Below, in pieces: positions 1 through 11,900 of a stretch of 64,000 nucleotides of DNA. This DNA is from Punctularia strigosozonata HHB-11173 SS5. Taxonomy: Eukaryota; Basidiomycota; Agaricomycetes; Corticiales; Punctulariaceae. Positions within the stretch are counted from its first letter, which is position 1. Each line of letters starts with the position of its first letter. The notes beneath the pieces are model-generated. The model made no database searches. It was not told the DNA's origin and was given only the letters and a program-made list of their open reading frames with translations. The stretch covers positions 1,499,998-1,563,997 of the forward strand of contig NW_006767434.1 of NCBI RefSeq assembly GCF_000264995.1. The letters are read 5' to 3'. A program made the translations under genes and the position numbers.

Positions 1-534
1 GGCGAGTGCGGCGCACGCGTCCGGACCGTATTGGAGGAGCTCCCGAACGCGACCATCCTCCACTTGGCTTGCCACGGATATCAGGATTCCAAGAACCCCC
101 TGGCCAGCGGTTTCCTGCTGCGCGACGAGATGCTGACCATCGCCAAGCTGATGCCGACTTCGCTTCCGAACGCCTTCCTAGCCTTCCTCAGCGCGTGCGA
201 GACCGCAAAGGGCGACGCCAGCCGTCCTGATCAGGCTGTCCACCTTGCAGCGGCGATGTTGTTCACCGGGTTCAAGAGCGTGATAGCCACTCTATGGTAA
301 GTCGTGATCAGGATAACGAGTGGTTCCTGCAGCTCACGTCTCTGATCAAGGTCCATGGGAGACGTGGACGGACCACTGGTAGCGCGGACGGTCTATGAAG
401 AGCTGTTCCGGGGAGACTCAGAGTTTCTCGATCCCCATATCGTCCCATATGCTCTCGATGCTGCAGTGCAGAAGCTGCGAGAAATCGATCCCACCCCTAG
501 TCGATGGGCACCTTACATCCATATTGGATGTTGA
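1..534 (+). CDS. CHAT-domain protein, 3' part (5' end outside window)
   Basis: Open from base 1, so the start lies upstream. Exon 1-296 and exon 351-534 are joined across a 54 bp GTAAGT...AAG intron (297-350), which restores a continuous frame: ...IATLW|SMGDVDGPLVA... The piece carries the two hallmark motifs of CHAT peptidase-like domains. One is His in HLACHG (about residues 21-26 of the visible part), the other is Cys in LSACETA, followed by the usual GFKSVIATLWSM...DGP segment. In fungi CHAT domains usually form the C-terminus of long TPR-repeat proteins related to caspase/separase-fold proteases. The TPR part would be upstream and is not seen. The His-Cys dyad is present, so protease-like activity is possible but not shown. 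The substrate is unknown. Confidence 0.85.
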
Positions 535-939
535 AGAATGAAACATGTACCACGTTGTGGATCGGTAACTTGCCGCACGAACGACGTGATATATGAACCG
601 CATCCACTGGCGATATTCACCTGACCGAGAACAGCGATTTGCCCTGCTCGTTCAAGATCGAGCGTCGGTATCGAACGATTTTGTTTAATGACTATGTTAT
701 CCTCCTTCTCGTTAATCATACACATAGTCTACGTATGTATATCGGTTTCATATTTTGACTTGTTTTTGTCCGTAGGGTATGATGAGGAATATGTAAAGAT
801 GCTTGGAGTTGCAGACGAGTGTCACCAACGAGATTCTGGGGAGACGCAGTAAGAGACGAAAAATCACGGAAAATGTTGCTTCGAGTTGTCTCCCGCGGTC
901 GACAACGCTTGGTAGGCCAAGGCCAGGACCTCAAGGAGC
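535..939. other. Gene-free stretch between convergent genes
   Basis: The plus-strand CHAT gene and the minus-strand LRR-like gene end towards each other across these 405 bases. I see no supported gene or RNA. Presumably this is shared 3' UTR and terminator sequence. Confidence 0.5.
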
Positions 940-2382
940 TCAGGACCGGCGGAGCACCTCGAATTCTTGGGCGACGGCGCGCACCCACTCTGATTGGTCC
1001 GCGCCATCGTCTATCTCGAGAGCATGATAGCCCCGGTCGACGGGCAACGAATCGTGGAGGACACGAGCCACCTGAGGCGCATTCCAGTAGGTGCCTTGGG
1101 ACACCCCGAGGTCCAAGGTCCGCAAGATTCCCCAGCTGTGCAGCGCGGCAGTGACTGGCGCGTTAGGGTCGATACGCAATCCGAGGTGCCGGAGGGATGG
1201 GCACCGCGCAAGCGCGATCATGACGGCGTTGAGCGTTGGCAGCTTGTCGAACACCAGACCCAAAGCATTGCGCCCCAGCGGGTTCAGCTCGAGGTGACGG
1301 AGTGAAGGCCATGCTCGAACCATCTCTTCGAACTCTTCGTCTGATAGGGACAGGGGTTCGGAGGGGTAGCGTAGCGAGAATGCCACGAGGGGGAGGGGGT
1401 AAAGGGGCTGGAGCAGCAGTCCGGCGACCTGCTCGTGCACGCGCATGTCCTTGATGAAGATGTGGACGCGGCGTAGGGCGCGACACGCCAAGGCCATGGC
1501 GCGGAGTGCGCCCACGATGCGCTCGTCGAACGCGGCGAGCAGAGGGACTTCCAACCGCAGCTCCTCGAGGTTGGGTCTTGTAGCTCGGACGATCTCCGTC
1601 GCTTCCTCAATCGGTGCGCTGATATGGAGGCGCTTGAGCATGGGGAAGACGTTCGGCCTGCCCCATCTTCCGCGCCACGACGTGGCGGCTTGAACTATGT
1701 TGGTCCTCGCGGAGAGTCTGAGTTCCTCCAGGGCCGGCAATGCGGCAATCGCGTCCCAGACTTCGTCGGACCCCGCGACGAAGTCGAGCGAGAGGTGCAG
1801 GAATTTCAAGCAGTTGGGGAAGGGATTCCGGGGTCTAAATATGTTCGCCAGTGCCCCACATGCCTCCACGAACTCGTGGTCGAGAACGGCATGCGAGTCC
1901 CAGATGAGGGTGAAGGAGTTGATGGCAGGGCCAACGAACGGCCGCGGAAGGATGATGGCAAAGAGAAGATCGGCGAGGGCATGGTGGTCCACGCCCGCAC
2001 GGAGGATTATGTCCAAAGTCGCGAGAGCGGCGGAAAGCCATTGGGCGACGACGTGCACGCCCAGTGAAGAGAGGCAGCGAGCACGGAGCGTCGTGGCGTT
2101 GGGGAAGAGAGGTTGGGTGGGATGGAGTGCAATCCAGTTGTTCGTGCGTTCGACCAAGGCCGATGTAACTTGCGCATTATCGGTTTCCATCCAGTTGATG
2201 GAATCGGCACGAGTGCCAAACTCCTCCAGATCACCGTTCTGTACAGTCTAAGGGCATGTTAGAACTCGGGGGAGGTCTGCACACAATAAGCCACACTGTG
2301 CAGGACTTACGGGTGCGAGTCCGCGGAAGTTGTCGTCTGGGCCTCGCAGCGGTTCCTGCTGCCCATAGCCGTTTGCATTCAT
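940..2382 (-). CDS. LRR-like hypothetical protein lacking a visible F-box
   Basis: Two exons are supported. A 72 bp first exon (2382-2311, starting MNANGYGQQEP) is joined across an intron (2310 to about 2239, donor GTAAGT) to a long exon ending at 940, giving about 456 residues. The acceptor could be 9 bases upstream and stay in frame. The body has irregular leucine-rich repeats of the kind seen in fungal F-box/LRR proteins: PALEELRLS, PMLKRLHIS, PNLEELRLE, PSLRHLELN and PSLRHLGLR, spaced through residues ~150-400. These proteins normally act as substrate receptors of SCF ubiquitin ligases. However, I find no LPxE-type F-box in the N-terminal 60 residues, so either the box is very divergent or the protein does not bind Skp1. 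No paralogue is visible in the window, and it is not clearly related to the F-box-like family at 5.7, 7.4 and 16-17.7 kb. Confidence 0.65.
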
Positions 2383-4180
2383 GTTCTTGGGTGCAATATG
2401 AGGTCGATAGAGGAGTTTGGGGGAGTAGAGAGTATAGATGATTGTTGAGTTGTGGAAAGGGGCGAAACGCGTTATAGCACCTAACGCATAATAGCACGTC
2501 CATGAATCGCGGTCACGCGGCGCGGACGTGCCGATTCAATGACCATGTAATGACGGAACGCCCTCATCAGTGCGAATGTCTCAGTCGGATGCTGGACGAG
2601 GCTGTGTGCTGGGTTTTGGCCACCGGCTGGAGGGCCAGGTCGTGGTGGAGGGTGAAAGGGGGCAGGTAAAACTGGGTGGACCACCTTATCAGGGTATATG
2701 GCGGGGTCGACCCACGAGGGAAGCTGTCGAAATGGAAGCCGAGTACGTCCTCTTGAGGTATAGTCCGCCATCAGCGATCAGGATGAGAACGGACTGCAGT
2801 CCCGGACAGGCAACGCGCCCACCGTCCAGCGCTCAAGGATCGAGAATCGATGGTGACCGGAGACTGCAAAAGGCATTCAAAACTGGCAGGGCCGAGTAGG
2901 GACAGTACTTGAGCTATCGATGGCCAGGAGCGAGCTGAGACTGACCGCGGGTTTGTGGGGCCAGCTTTGCGTGCCTTTGGTGACCACCGCCTTTCGACAG
3001 CATTCCCACATGATCGAGGCACCATATCGCAGACAAGAGACAAGAGCAGCCGAGATGACGCCCGCGAGGTATGCGAGATGGCTTGCCAGGTCAATGGACG
3101 ACAAGGAGAGGCTGGAGGAGGTCGGTATACACTCGGAAGATCTCAGAGATATAGACCAATCTTCGACAATACGAGTTCAGAGACGGAGCACCTGAGAATC
3201 CCAGACCCATAGATAGCAAGTAATTGTTCGTGAGCATACAATAGCATGCTGTTGTGTTTGGCTCGGTGTGGGATTGAGGACAAGTCGTCACGGAGAAAGG
3301 GGGAAACGGAGCCTGCCGGAATGATAGCCGGCGGACCTGAGTAGCCGGAGCCGACGGCTTCTCCAATGAGTGGCTGTGATCCTTCTCCAAGAAGATGCCG
3401 ACGCAGAGGGCCTGAAATGGATAGTGTGTACTCCGGAGGTGTTGTGAAGATACGGCCAAAGTTTGTTGAGAGTTTGAAGCCACAGAAGAGCTAGGAATTT
3501 TTATAAGGACGAGTATTGGGGGATCGGGATATCGAGCCCGATGAGCATTGAAGCCAAGTTGACGAAGGCGGGGTACAGGCCGAGAGGCAAAAGAAGAAAA
3601 AAACGGGCGAGGAAGGTGAGGGACAAGAGTGAAAGTGAATCGCCTCCCGCAAGTTGCGTTTATATAACTCAGCGCCTCATGTGACCCGCATCATGGCGCG
3701 CCAGAGTCCGAAGATCAACGACATCCACCTGAGACAAAAAACCATTCCATATCTAACTCCTATTGGTTTACCGAGACAAGGATTTCTAAGCCACGACTGT
3801 CCCCCCCTACGCACGTCCACCGGTCACTACTTTCATTTTTTCATCGACTAGTCGTCCGATCTTCGGCCGGTTCCAGCACAAACCAGGTGGCAGCAGGATT
3901 TCGAACACTTGTCGCGGACATTCCGACGTCGAACGCGTCAAACGCTCAGAAAGTCAGGTCATGCAAGACACAGGAGAGACGCAGTTCTCGAAGGTCATGC
4001 GGTACCCCACTCTTTTCCTGAACGCTGGGAAAGGATATAAGTGATGATGTTCCTGCAGGACAAAAGCCACGCACACCCATGGTACCGCGCCGCCGCGTAC
4101 CATGGTCATGAGAAACCCCTCGTCCAGCGCCCCTATCCTCCTCGGTATGTTGCACCAAAACGATAGCCTCCCAGCTGTCG
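2383..4180. other. 1.8 kb with no gene I can support
   Basis: Only short overlapping frames are present, none with a recognised domain or a convincing exon chain. A minus-strand frame at 3104-2877 begins with a hydrophobic stretch (about residues 8-25) but ends after 75 residues. A small inverted repeat, CCATGGTAC / GTACCATGG, lies at 4077-4085 and 4097-4105. The stretch includes the promoter of the minus-strand gene that starts at 2382. Confidence 0.4.
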
Positions 4181-5345
4181 ATGATGCACTACGCCGCGCG
4201 ACCTACTCTTCCATGTCTGCGCGTCCTATTCCTCCATGTCGGCGGCGCATCGGATTCCGAGGCACGGATCGAACTCTCTGAACAACAGCCTCCTCTTCAG
4301 GCTCTCAACGAGACAGCCGGCATCGACAACGTCCTTAAGGTCCTTTCTGGCCTTCTCGACCAAGAACCTAGGGAGCGAACGACGCAAACACGCTCGGCGA
4401 CGGCTTGCGCGTAGGCAAGGAAGCCGAGTCCGGCCCTGACGGCGATGGGCATCACTACCTTGCGCTATGGATGTTTCGCGATCGACAGGCTCAACGCTGC
4501 GAGCGGAGAAAATAATTGGATCGACGGTGCTGTGGCGCTGATGAAGGCGATTTACCTGCGGTTATTGTACGAACGCCAGAGTGCACTACCGCGAATGTAC
4601 TGGAAGATGAGCGTTGATCAGTTGCTTCCTCTTAGACGGAGCGAGGGAAGCTTGGATCCGGTCTGTGGGTCTGCCGTGTCTAGACTATTGCAGCGGACGG
4701 ATGGCGAAGGGATCCGGGTGCTCGGGAAAATAGCGCGGACCCGAGAAGATCATCGCAACCAAGTGAAGAGGATATACGAGCGAGGATCTGCTGGATCTGG
4801 AGATGACGCTATGGACGGCACATTGGTTTAATGGCAAAGACGAATGGGCGAGAGGTGAGCAGTACCGTCTCGCGTATATCTTAGGGTACGTGCACGGTGT
4901 CTGCCAGCGTGTAAGCGTGCGCCAGGTATGCGGGGGAAGATGCGATGCGAGGTGAGGAAGTTGAGCATGCACGAAGGCCTCCGTCCATAGCTAACGTCGC
5001 GGTGGTCCGCAGACGTAGGAGGACGTGTCTATGTCAGCTGTGTTGCATCTCGCACGGTCGGAGTTGGATACCGATACACCTCTCCCACAGCACTCTCGAA
5101 TTTCGCTCGAATTTCTGGAGGAGTCGTCGCGGGAGGTGGTGGATCGACGACTGTACACTTGCGGCGGTTGGTGGTATATCCCGGAATTGTACACCAAGTC
5201 CAGCTCAAGCAAGCAATTGAGTCGTGATGATCTAGCTCTCTTGATCCATGCTTCGGGCGTTTCGACGAAGCTTCCCGAGTTCGCCGGTGAGCAGCGAGTA
5301 GGGCTTAGGGCCCATATCCGGCAAGTCTCATACAGTAATCCATAG
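4181..5345 (+). other. Cluster of unassigned plus-strand frames, possible broken gene
   Basis: Successive plus-strand frames at 4181-4414, 4445-4831 and 5025-5345 have protein-like composition, including charged helical segments such as REDHRNQVKRIYE and SLEFLEESSREVVDRR. They do not join into one reading frame with good splice sites. Near 4780-4850 a second frame (EDLLDLEMTLWTAHWF...) takes over in a way that would need an indel. I do not recognise the family. It could be a decayed gene, an intron-rich gene I failed to assemble, or chance frames in GC-rich DNA. Confidence 0.25.
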
Positions 5346-5668
5346 TTCTTAGCGTGTCTTAGAGTGAAATGTCGAAAGCTTTGCGATGGTACACTTGCAC
5401 GGGAGACATGACCGGTTTCGACCAGACTGAGATTCAGAAGATCATGATGGACCGAAAGGATAACGGGACACGTGACCAGCCGTTGCAGCGAATCCTGTCA
5501 GTGTTGTACGGTGTCCTTGTACTTTCACTCGATACACAATGTCGCTACCTGTATATGGCTCTCCTTGTCTGAAGTCTATGTCTCCAGTGATTATATATCT
5601 ACCCAAGATATGGGAGTCGTCGCCTCAGATACTACGAACAATTCGCCACCGACTCTCCCCAAACCAAT

Positions 5669-6998
5669 ATGCCCGAACGATCATCAGCAGTATATCCCCA
5701 ACAGCGTCGCCTCCCTCAGGAACTTCTAGACTACGTCATTGACAATATTGGTGACGCATCACCGCCTTCCCATCCTGACCCAGACATAGTAGAGACGGTC
5801 AAGGCCATGTCTCTCGTTTGCAAAGCGACCCGAGACCGCTGCCAGAAAGCACTGTTCACCGGCCTGTTGGTTCATAGCAAACGGCAGCTTGATAACCTTT
5901 GGACTGCCATGATGTCTAACCGCCGCCTGCCATCGTACGTGTGCCACCTGGAGGTCAACGTGGAACCGGGCTTCGACGAGATCGCGTCGTTGCGGTGCAT
6001 CTTGACGGTGTGCCAGGGCGTCAAGCAACTGGAGATCAGCAACGTCGGGTGCCAATTGTGGTGGACAACCGCCGGGCCCGGCCTCCGTCCCCCTGCCCCC
6101 TATCGATACCCACTTCTTCGGTACTTCCGGCTCAAGGATGCCGAGATCGCGACATTCTACATGTTTGCTGCCTCCTTCTCCTACCTCAGCAAGCTGGAGC
6201 ATCTCGAACTCGAGTCGACCCGCTTTCTATGGGCGTGGCCGGAGCAGCAGGATATGCTGGCCCCGAGGTCGTGGACGAAGTCTCGCTACAACCTAAAGCG
6301 CCTTACGCTACATGGCCACAACCTGAAATCCCGCGAACACGCCGCGTTGTTCGCTCGAGGCTTCGACCAGGTCTCGTGCCTGGACATGTTCATTCTCGAC
6401 CGTTGCGATTACCAGTTCTTCTGCGATATGATGCAGCCAGAGAAAGGCGTCAGGAGGTTGGTCGTCTCGGTGGCGGAGAGACCAGAGATTCCGACGAGCG
6501 AGGCCGCAGCGCCTCCCCAACTGAGTGCGATCTTCATTCCACTCTCGTCGTAGTACGCTGAATCAGACCGCACCAGACTTTTTGTCGGATTTCAGACAAC
6601 GAACCGGCGGAGGCGCCCTGCACACGCTCGTGCTGAAGCAGACGTGCGAGTACGGGCGTCTGGCCGGACTGATCCCGGATGATGAGGGAGACTGGCCGAT
6701 GCGGCTTCTGTTGCACGAGCTGAACACGGAGCAGCTGGAGGAGGTCGTCTTGGTCATCGACGGGGAAGAGGGGTGGCCTGGATTCGATTTCAAAGCCGTG
6801 GATGATGCCTTGACGGATCCTGCCCGGTTTCCTGCTTTCAAGGAACTCACGGTCATCGAACTCGAACGCGACGAGTACGAGGAGGGGACGGGCCCCATGA
6901 CAATCATGTTTTGGATGGAACAGGAATTTCCGAAGGTTTACAAGGCGGACAAGCTCAGCTTTGACCAGATTGATTGGGAGGAATGGGATTTCATTTAA
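5669..6998 (+). CDS. F-box-like protein, intact member of a local family
   Basis: Two exons, 5669-6524 and 6577-6998, are joined by a 52 bp intron with donor GTGCGA, giving 425 residues. The N-terminus has an F-box-like segment (RRLPQELLDYVIDNI, about residues 13-27) and then MSLVCKATRDRCQK, the pattern of agaricomycete F-box proteins that recruit substrates to Skp1-cullin ubiquitin ligases. Leucine-rich stretches follow (LEHLELES, LKRLTLHG). Family landmarks are CDYQFFCDMM..EKGV near residue 250 and GWPGFDF..VDDAL near residue 360. The intron is supported because two damaged relatives (7443-8759 and 17737-16196) carry an intron at the same place and phase. The substrate cannot be predicted. 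Presumably it is the only working copy of this family in the window. Confidence 0.75.
6525..6576 (+). other. Family-conserved 52 bp intron
   Basis: GT-AG intron starting GTGCGA. The paralogue at 7443-8759 has an intron of the same length, donor and phase at 8288-8339. Joining here restores the frame into FLSDFRQRTGGG, which aligns with IFSDFRDRTGGG in the paralogue. Confidence 0.7.
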
Positions 6999-7442
6999 AC
7001 GCATGGTGGGGGTGGCGATGTTTCTGGAGCTCTAAATGTAGCATATCGTCCGTAATCAGACGCTGCAGGATGGTATAGAGAAGCGGATTTCTGAGGCCTA
7101 TGGCGGCGACGGACAAGAATGTATCCTGAACATTCACAACGTAGAACTCAAGGATGTTCTTTGCGAAAGAGAGTGGAGAAAAAGACCACGCGCAGCCACG
7201 TGAAACGGGGACCCTTGTACTATATTGTCTTGTATGTGGCAAATACGAGTAACGCCATACCGCTTTCACCCAACGTACAATGTCGCGACCTGGACATAAC
7301 GCCTTTTCTCTCCACGCCCAAAAATGCCGATCTGCTTTGTCTACGATTTCAGTCAGCGATGGCCATAAATCGCCGCACGCCGTCGACCTCCATTGGAGAA
7401 TCAAAATAAACCGTCCTCAACCTGAACGCGGACAACGCTATC
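6999..7442. other. Spacer between the two tandem F-box-like genes
   Basis: 444 bases between the intact gene and its damaged neighbour on the same strand. It should hold the terminator of the first gene and the promoter of the second. I see no gene. Confidence 0.4.
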
Positions 7443-8759
7443 ATGGTCGCACAGTCGACACTGATCCTTCCGCGCCGCCTCCCGAACGAACTTATGGACT
7501 GCATTATCAACCAATTAAAGGACGGTGATCACAGTGCTGAACCCTTCGACCGCCCGTACCTCCGCGGTGCATACAAGAATATGTCTCTCGTCTGCAGGGC
7601 GACGCGTGCCCGGTGCCAAAGCTACCTGTTTGCCTACGTGTCCGTCGAAGAAATCATGCAGTGCGCGAACCTTGTCAACGTCTTCATCAGTTCGCCGCAG
7701 TTGGCGACGTACGTACAGCATCTACGTATGAATTTAACGTTGGGCTACAAAGAGCGCTGCATTGGGTTCATCTTGCAAGTGTCTCGACTCTCTCCATATC
7801 ATTGATTGCAGAAACATGCTCTTCGGGAGTACCATTGCACCATCTCTATCACACCTTCCGGATCTTTATGACCCCCGCCTGCCCGTGCGGTTGTTCATAC
7901 TGGAGGATACTGCCATCGACAGTCTGGATCGGCTGGCTATCGTACTCTCCCGTATGCCTCTGCTGGAGCAGTTGGAGTTGAAGTCGACTCGAATTGAATA
8001 CGCAGGGCCTGAGGATGAAGAGCCCATGCTGGAGCTGTGGCCATCATCCTCTCTCCGTTTGACCACTCTGGTGCTGCATGACCACAGGATGGGATCGCTG
8101 GAGGATGCCGCCATATTTTTCAGTGGATTTGACGATGTCAAGGTCCTGAACTTGATGATCATTGATAGCTGCGACTACCAGTTCCTCTGCGACATGATCA
8201 AGTTGGAGAAGGGTGTCGTGGAGTTGCATGTGGTCGTGACCGAGAGGTGGGAATATCCTCTGTACGAAGATGAAATGCACCCGGAAGGTGCGATCGTCCC
8301 GAGGTGAACGGTCCTCATCTCTACTGACAATAGCTGCAGATATCTTCTCAGACTTTAGGGACCGGACCGGCGGCGGCGGGTTGCGTGCGCTCGTATTTAA
8401 GCAGGAGACTGGAGTTTTCAGGGAGAAGAATTTCAATCTCGACGACAACGATGGAAGCTGGACAACCCCTCTCTTACTGTCTCTGAATACGCATCTCCTC
8501 GAGGCGGTAGTCTTGGGCGTAGGAAACGCAGGCAACGTGGCCTGGATTCGATTGGGCCATGGTAGACGAAGCGCTGAGTAACCCTGGCAAGTTCCCCGCG
8601 CTGAAACTGGTCGAAGTCGACGATATCTCCTTCGAACTTCGATCAGGCAGCGAAATCCGTATTTTCGAATCTCGGCTCGAAGAGCAACTCCCGCAGGTCC
8701 AGCATCAAGGGATTCTTTACGTTAACTTGGACGATAGGTGGCGCGCTGCATTGGACTGA
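7443..8759 (+). pseudogene. F-box-like paralogue with two frameshifts
   Basis: This is a tandem relative of the gene at 5669-6998. The N-terminal F-box-like segment is present (RRLPNELMDCIINQL), as is MSLVCRATRARCQ. The reading frame breaks twice relative to its paralogue. The first break is near 7775, where CIGFILQ must switch frame to continue as CLDSLHIIDC. The second is near 8535-8540, where the frame must switch to reach WPGFDWAMVDEAL, the counterpart of GWPGFDF..VDDAL. Neither break can be removed by a plausible intron. The family intron itself (8288-8339) is intact. Landmarks CDYQFLCDMI and EKGV are kept, so the damage looks recent. A sequencing or assembly indel is the alternative explanation and would make this a live gene. 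Confidence 0.7.
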
Positions 8760-8901
8760 GGCGGACTATGCCTGAGATTGATATCTGTTTCGAAATCAAG
8801 AATACAAGAGGGTATCGTAATGCATGTCCGTGAATCGAATCGCAGCAATCTTGTGGATGTGGATGGTCCATGATTAATCGTAGATAGGGAGAGGAAGTAA
8901 T

Positions 8902-11900
8902 CTAGAAACTATTGAGCGCCAAGCGTCGCGAATGATCGATGAGAACATACCGGTCGGCGTTGAACAAGAAGTTGTTGGCGATATCTTCGCCTTCAAGGAA
9001 TCGGGTGGGGTATAATACTGCAGTAAAGACTTAGCACACCATTTGACACATTGAGGGTCTATCGTATGCACTTACCCAACTGCCCATTAAGCTCATGCAG
9101 TAAATTCTCCATCTCCTCTCGTTCCCACTTTTCGAATGGCTCATCGCCCTTGGCGTGACGGCGCGCTTTCTCCTTCGTCTCGCCGGGTGCCTCTGTTTGA
9201 CCTTGTTGCTGCGACGGCTGCGAAACGCTTGGATGTTTGCTATGCTCCGCAGGATGTGCCTTCTCTTTGGTCCTATCGACCCCTTTGTCCTTGTCACCAT
9301 GCGACGCAGAGGGCTCAGAATGTGTGCTTGAACTTTTTCGAGAAACTCCGTCCTGAGGCTGACCGTGACCCGGTTGCTTTCCGCTGTCCTCATTGACAAC
9401 TATGTTTCCTTCGGGATCCTCGTTCTTCTCAGCAACCGTTTGATGACCTGGAGCATCTCCATCCGCTGTTTCAGAAGGCATTCGTGCCACTAGAGGTTGA
9501 GCCTCTCCCTTCACCTGTCCCAAACGATGAGTAAAGGCTCGGGGGCCCACGTAAAGACATGATCACTAACAGGCTTGTTCAGACGTTCATGATGGGCAAT
9601 GAACTCCTTGTACTGTTTCCACGTCGTCACCATGTCGTCGGGTATCGCATGGAACACTTTGCGGAAGATTTCGGTCTGATGCAAGCAAACATTCAGCGAA
9701 CTACGCCCTGCAATCCAAACACAAGACGTACATTGCGCACGGCAGAAGCCACCCACACATCCCTCCAGAATGCATCACATACAGGGTCGTCAAATCCGTT
9801 CGGGTCGACTTGGGGTCGAGGAGTAGGGATCGTCCAGGGGCCTTGCTTCAGCTTGGCTGTAACATGCTTGCGAAGGACCGAGCGCGAATGTAACGCGGTC
9901 TGCTCCTGGGAGGATACATCCTTGTCACCGCTGGGTGGTGCGGCATCGTTCTTGGCAGCATCTGCAGGCGCTCCATACAGCTCGGTCTCATCCGCAGTCC
10001 GGCCTTCAATCGTATTGGCATTGCCGTTTGCAGTCTCGACGTCGGCATCCTTCAAGGGGCTGTGTGTTGCTATGATTTTCTCTTCGAGCGTCGGAACTTG
10101 GGCGGACGCGAAGCCAGGCTCCTGTTCGCCCTCTTTCGTGAACGTTGTGCGCTCGTCTTTGAGGGCTTGGTCCCCTGCCGTAGCGTCAAGGTTCCCACCC
10201 TTGAGGTGAAACCTATGCAGGAGAAGACGTGCGTCCTTGGAGCCGGCGTCCGCGCCTCCACGCCAAGCTGAGTCGCCAGTACGTCAGTACGTTCCCATCA
10301 GGTCTACGATGACCATACCTTCGCCTGCCCCTTCAAAAACATCGTGCGCGATGGATTTAGCAGCAGTCCTGTGCTGACCCGAAGTCACTTCAACAACCTC
10401 GTCTTCATGGCCGTATTGTTGTTGCTTGTCGGGGTCCCATTCCTCTTGCTCGTGCTCGGGCTGCACAGGTTCATTGGCCATGAGATCTTCCTCGTACATA
10501 GCGTCAACGTCAACGCCCAGGTGCTCGCGCATGAGGCGAACTCTCAAGGTGTGGGCGAAACGTCCGACTTTGAAGGGTTTACCAGCCATAGTGCTGCGGA
10601 TTTTCGCTCAGTCACATTATGCGTGAATCTGGATGGGTATCGACAAACCCGTCGATCATGTCGGTGTCCCTGATGACCGCAGCGAGTTCAGAGTCACGGT
10701 CGCCTCGCATGGAGCGTTCGTTGATATTCGCGCTGCCCATGATGACTAACCGGTCATCGACGATGCATACCTGTTCACGTTCAGGGGCTCTGATATAAGT
10801 CGAGGTAATCAGTCCGCACCTTGCCGTGGATGTATACCTGAAGGCACTGAAGTCAGTCTCCTTCTTTTGCATACATGTTTATAGCCTACCTGTTCTGTCG
10901 TTAGGACATCGCCTTTGAGCTTACCCCAGTTGCGTAAGCAGAATACGGAGATATAGTCGTCAGGCTGGACGCATGGTCAAAGACATGTACGGCGAGAATA
11001 TGGAATCGCCTACATCGATACCCTCTTTCCGCAGGCGTCCGTAGATAGAGTTCGGACCGCGGCTGATCGTCCGATTCTGGCACTCGAGGATGATACGGAT
11101 CTAACGGGCATACCATCATTGACGATGGGGGCACGGCATCATGATAAGGCTTACGGCGCTGGCATCATTATGATCGACGGGGAAGGTAAATCCAGGGATG
11201 AGAGGAATCAGGATGCAAGCCTTCCATTGGACACCTTCGCGATGGGCTCGGATGATGCGGTGTACAAGAGCGTCACCAATCTTGTTCTCTATCTTCACGT
11301 CTCCGACCATGGTACTAGGAATGTATTCGTAAGTCCAAGTTGTCATATAGCGACTGCAGAGCACTAACGATGTGATGAAAAACTGGTTTTCGATGTATAC
11401 GAAGTGCTCCGACATTTGGATAGCTGGTCCGAGTCATTCAATTGAACATTTAATGACATTCATCTATCGCACACGCACCTTTGAGATAAGCGTCCTGGAT
11501 AGAATGCTCCATTTTGGTCGGCGTACCCAGTGACCACGGGCCGGCGGAGCGACAGATCTGGAACTCGAGTGTGCCCGTCAGGCCCAACCTCGTCAGTTCG
11601 TCAGGGTGGAACTCGGGCGGAGGAAGTAAGAACGGCATCGTGCGTGAATGATTCTAGATATCAAGAAGCATAAGTTTCACGAACACTGGCATGGTGCGCG
11701 TAGCGTTTGCCCACCTTGATCCGCAAAAGGTAGTTCCACCTGTGAGCAGTTAGAACAACTCTAGGCGGCGACACTTCCATATGCAATAATCACCTCTGAA
11801 CGAAATGTCGCGCGAGATCTCTGGCCGGCTGACCAACGATCTGCATTCCGACATCGTGCCACGGCATACGAGGGATCTTCTGCCGGTCGTACATGTCCTC

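Noticed and set aside
3885-3910. B-box-like TTCGAA sequence hinting at a tRNA
   Set aside because: The flanking bases cannot form the T-arm stem, and no A-box or acceptor stem fits. I found no convincing tRNA in the window.
4077-4105. Inverted repeat CCATGGTAC ... GTACCATGG
   Set aside because: Nine-base arms around an 11-base loop are weak, and no associated feature was found. Noted in the stretch description only.
4700-4850. Possible annexin-like fragment (REDHRNQVKRIYE)
   Set aside because: The likeness rests on one short helical stretch. No GxGTD calcium-binding motif is visible and the frame is broken.
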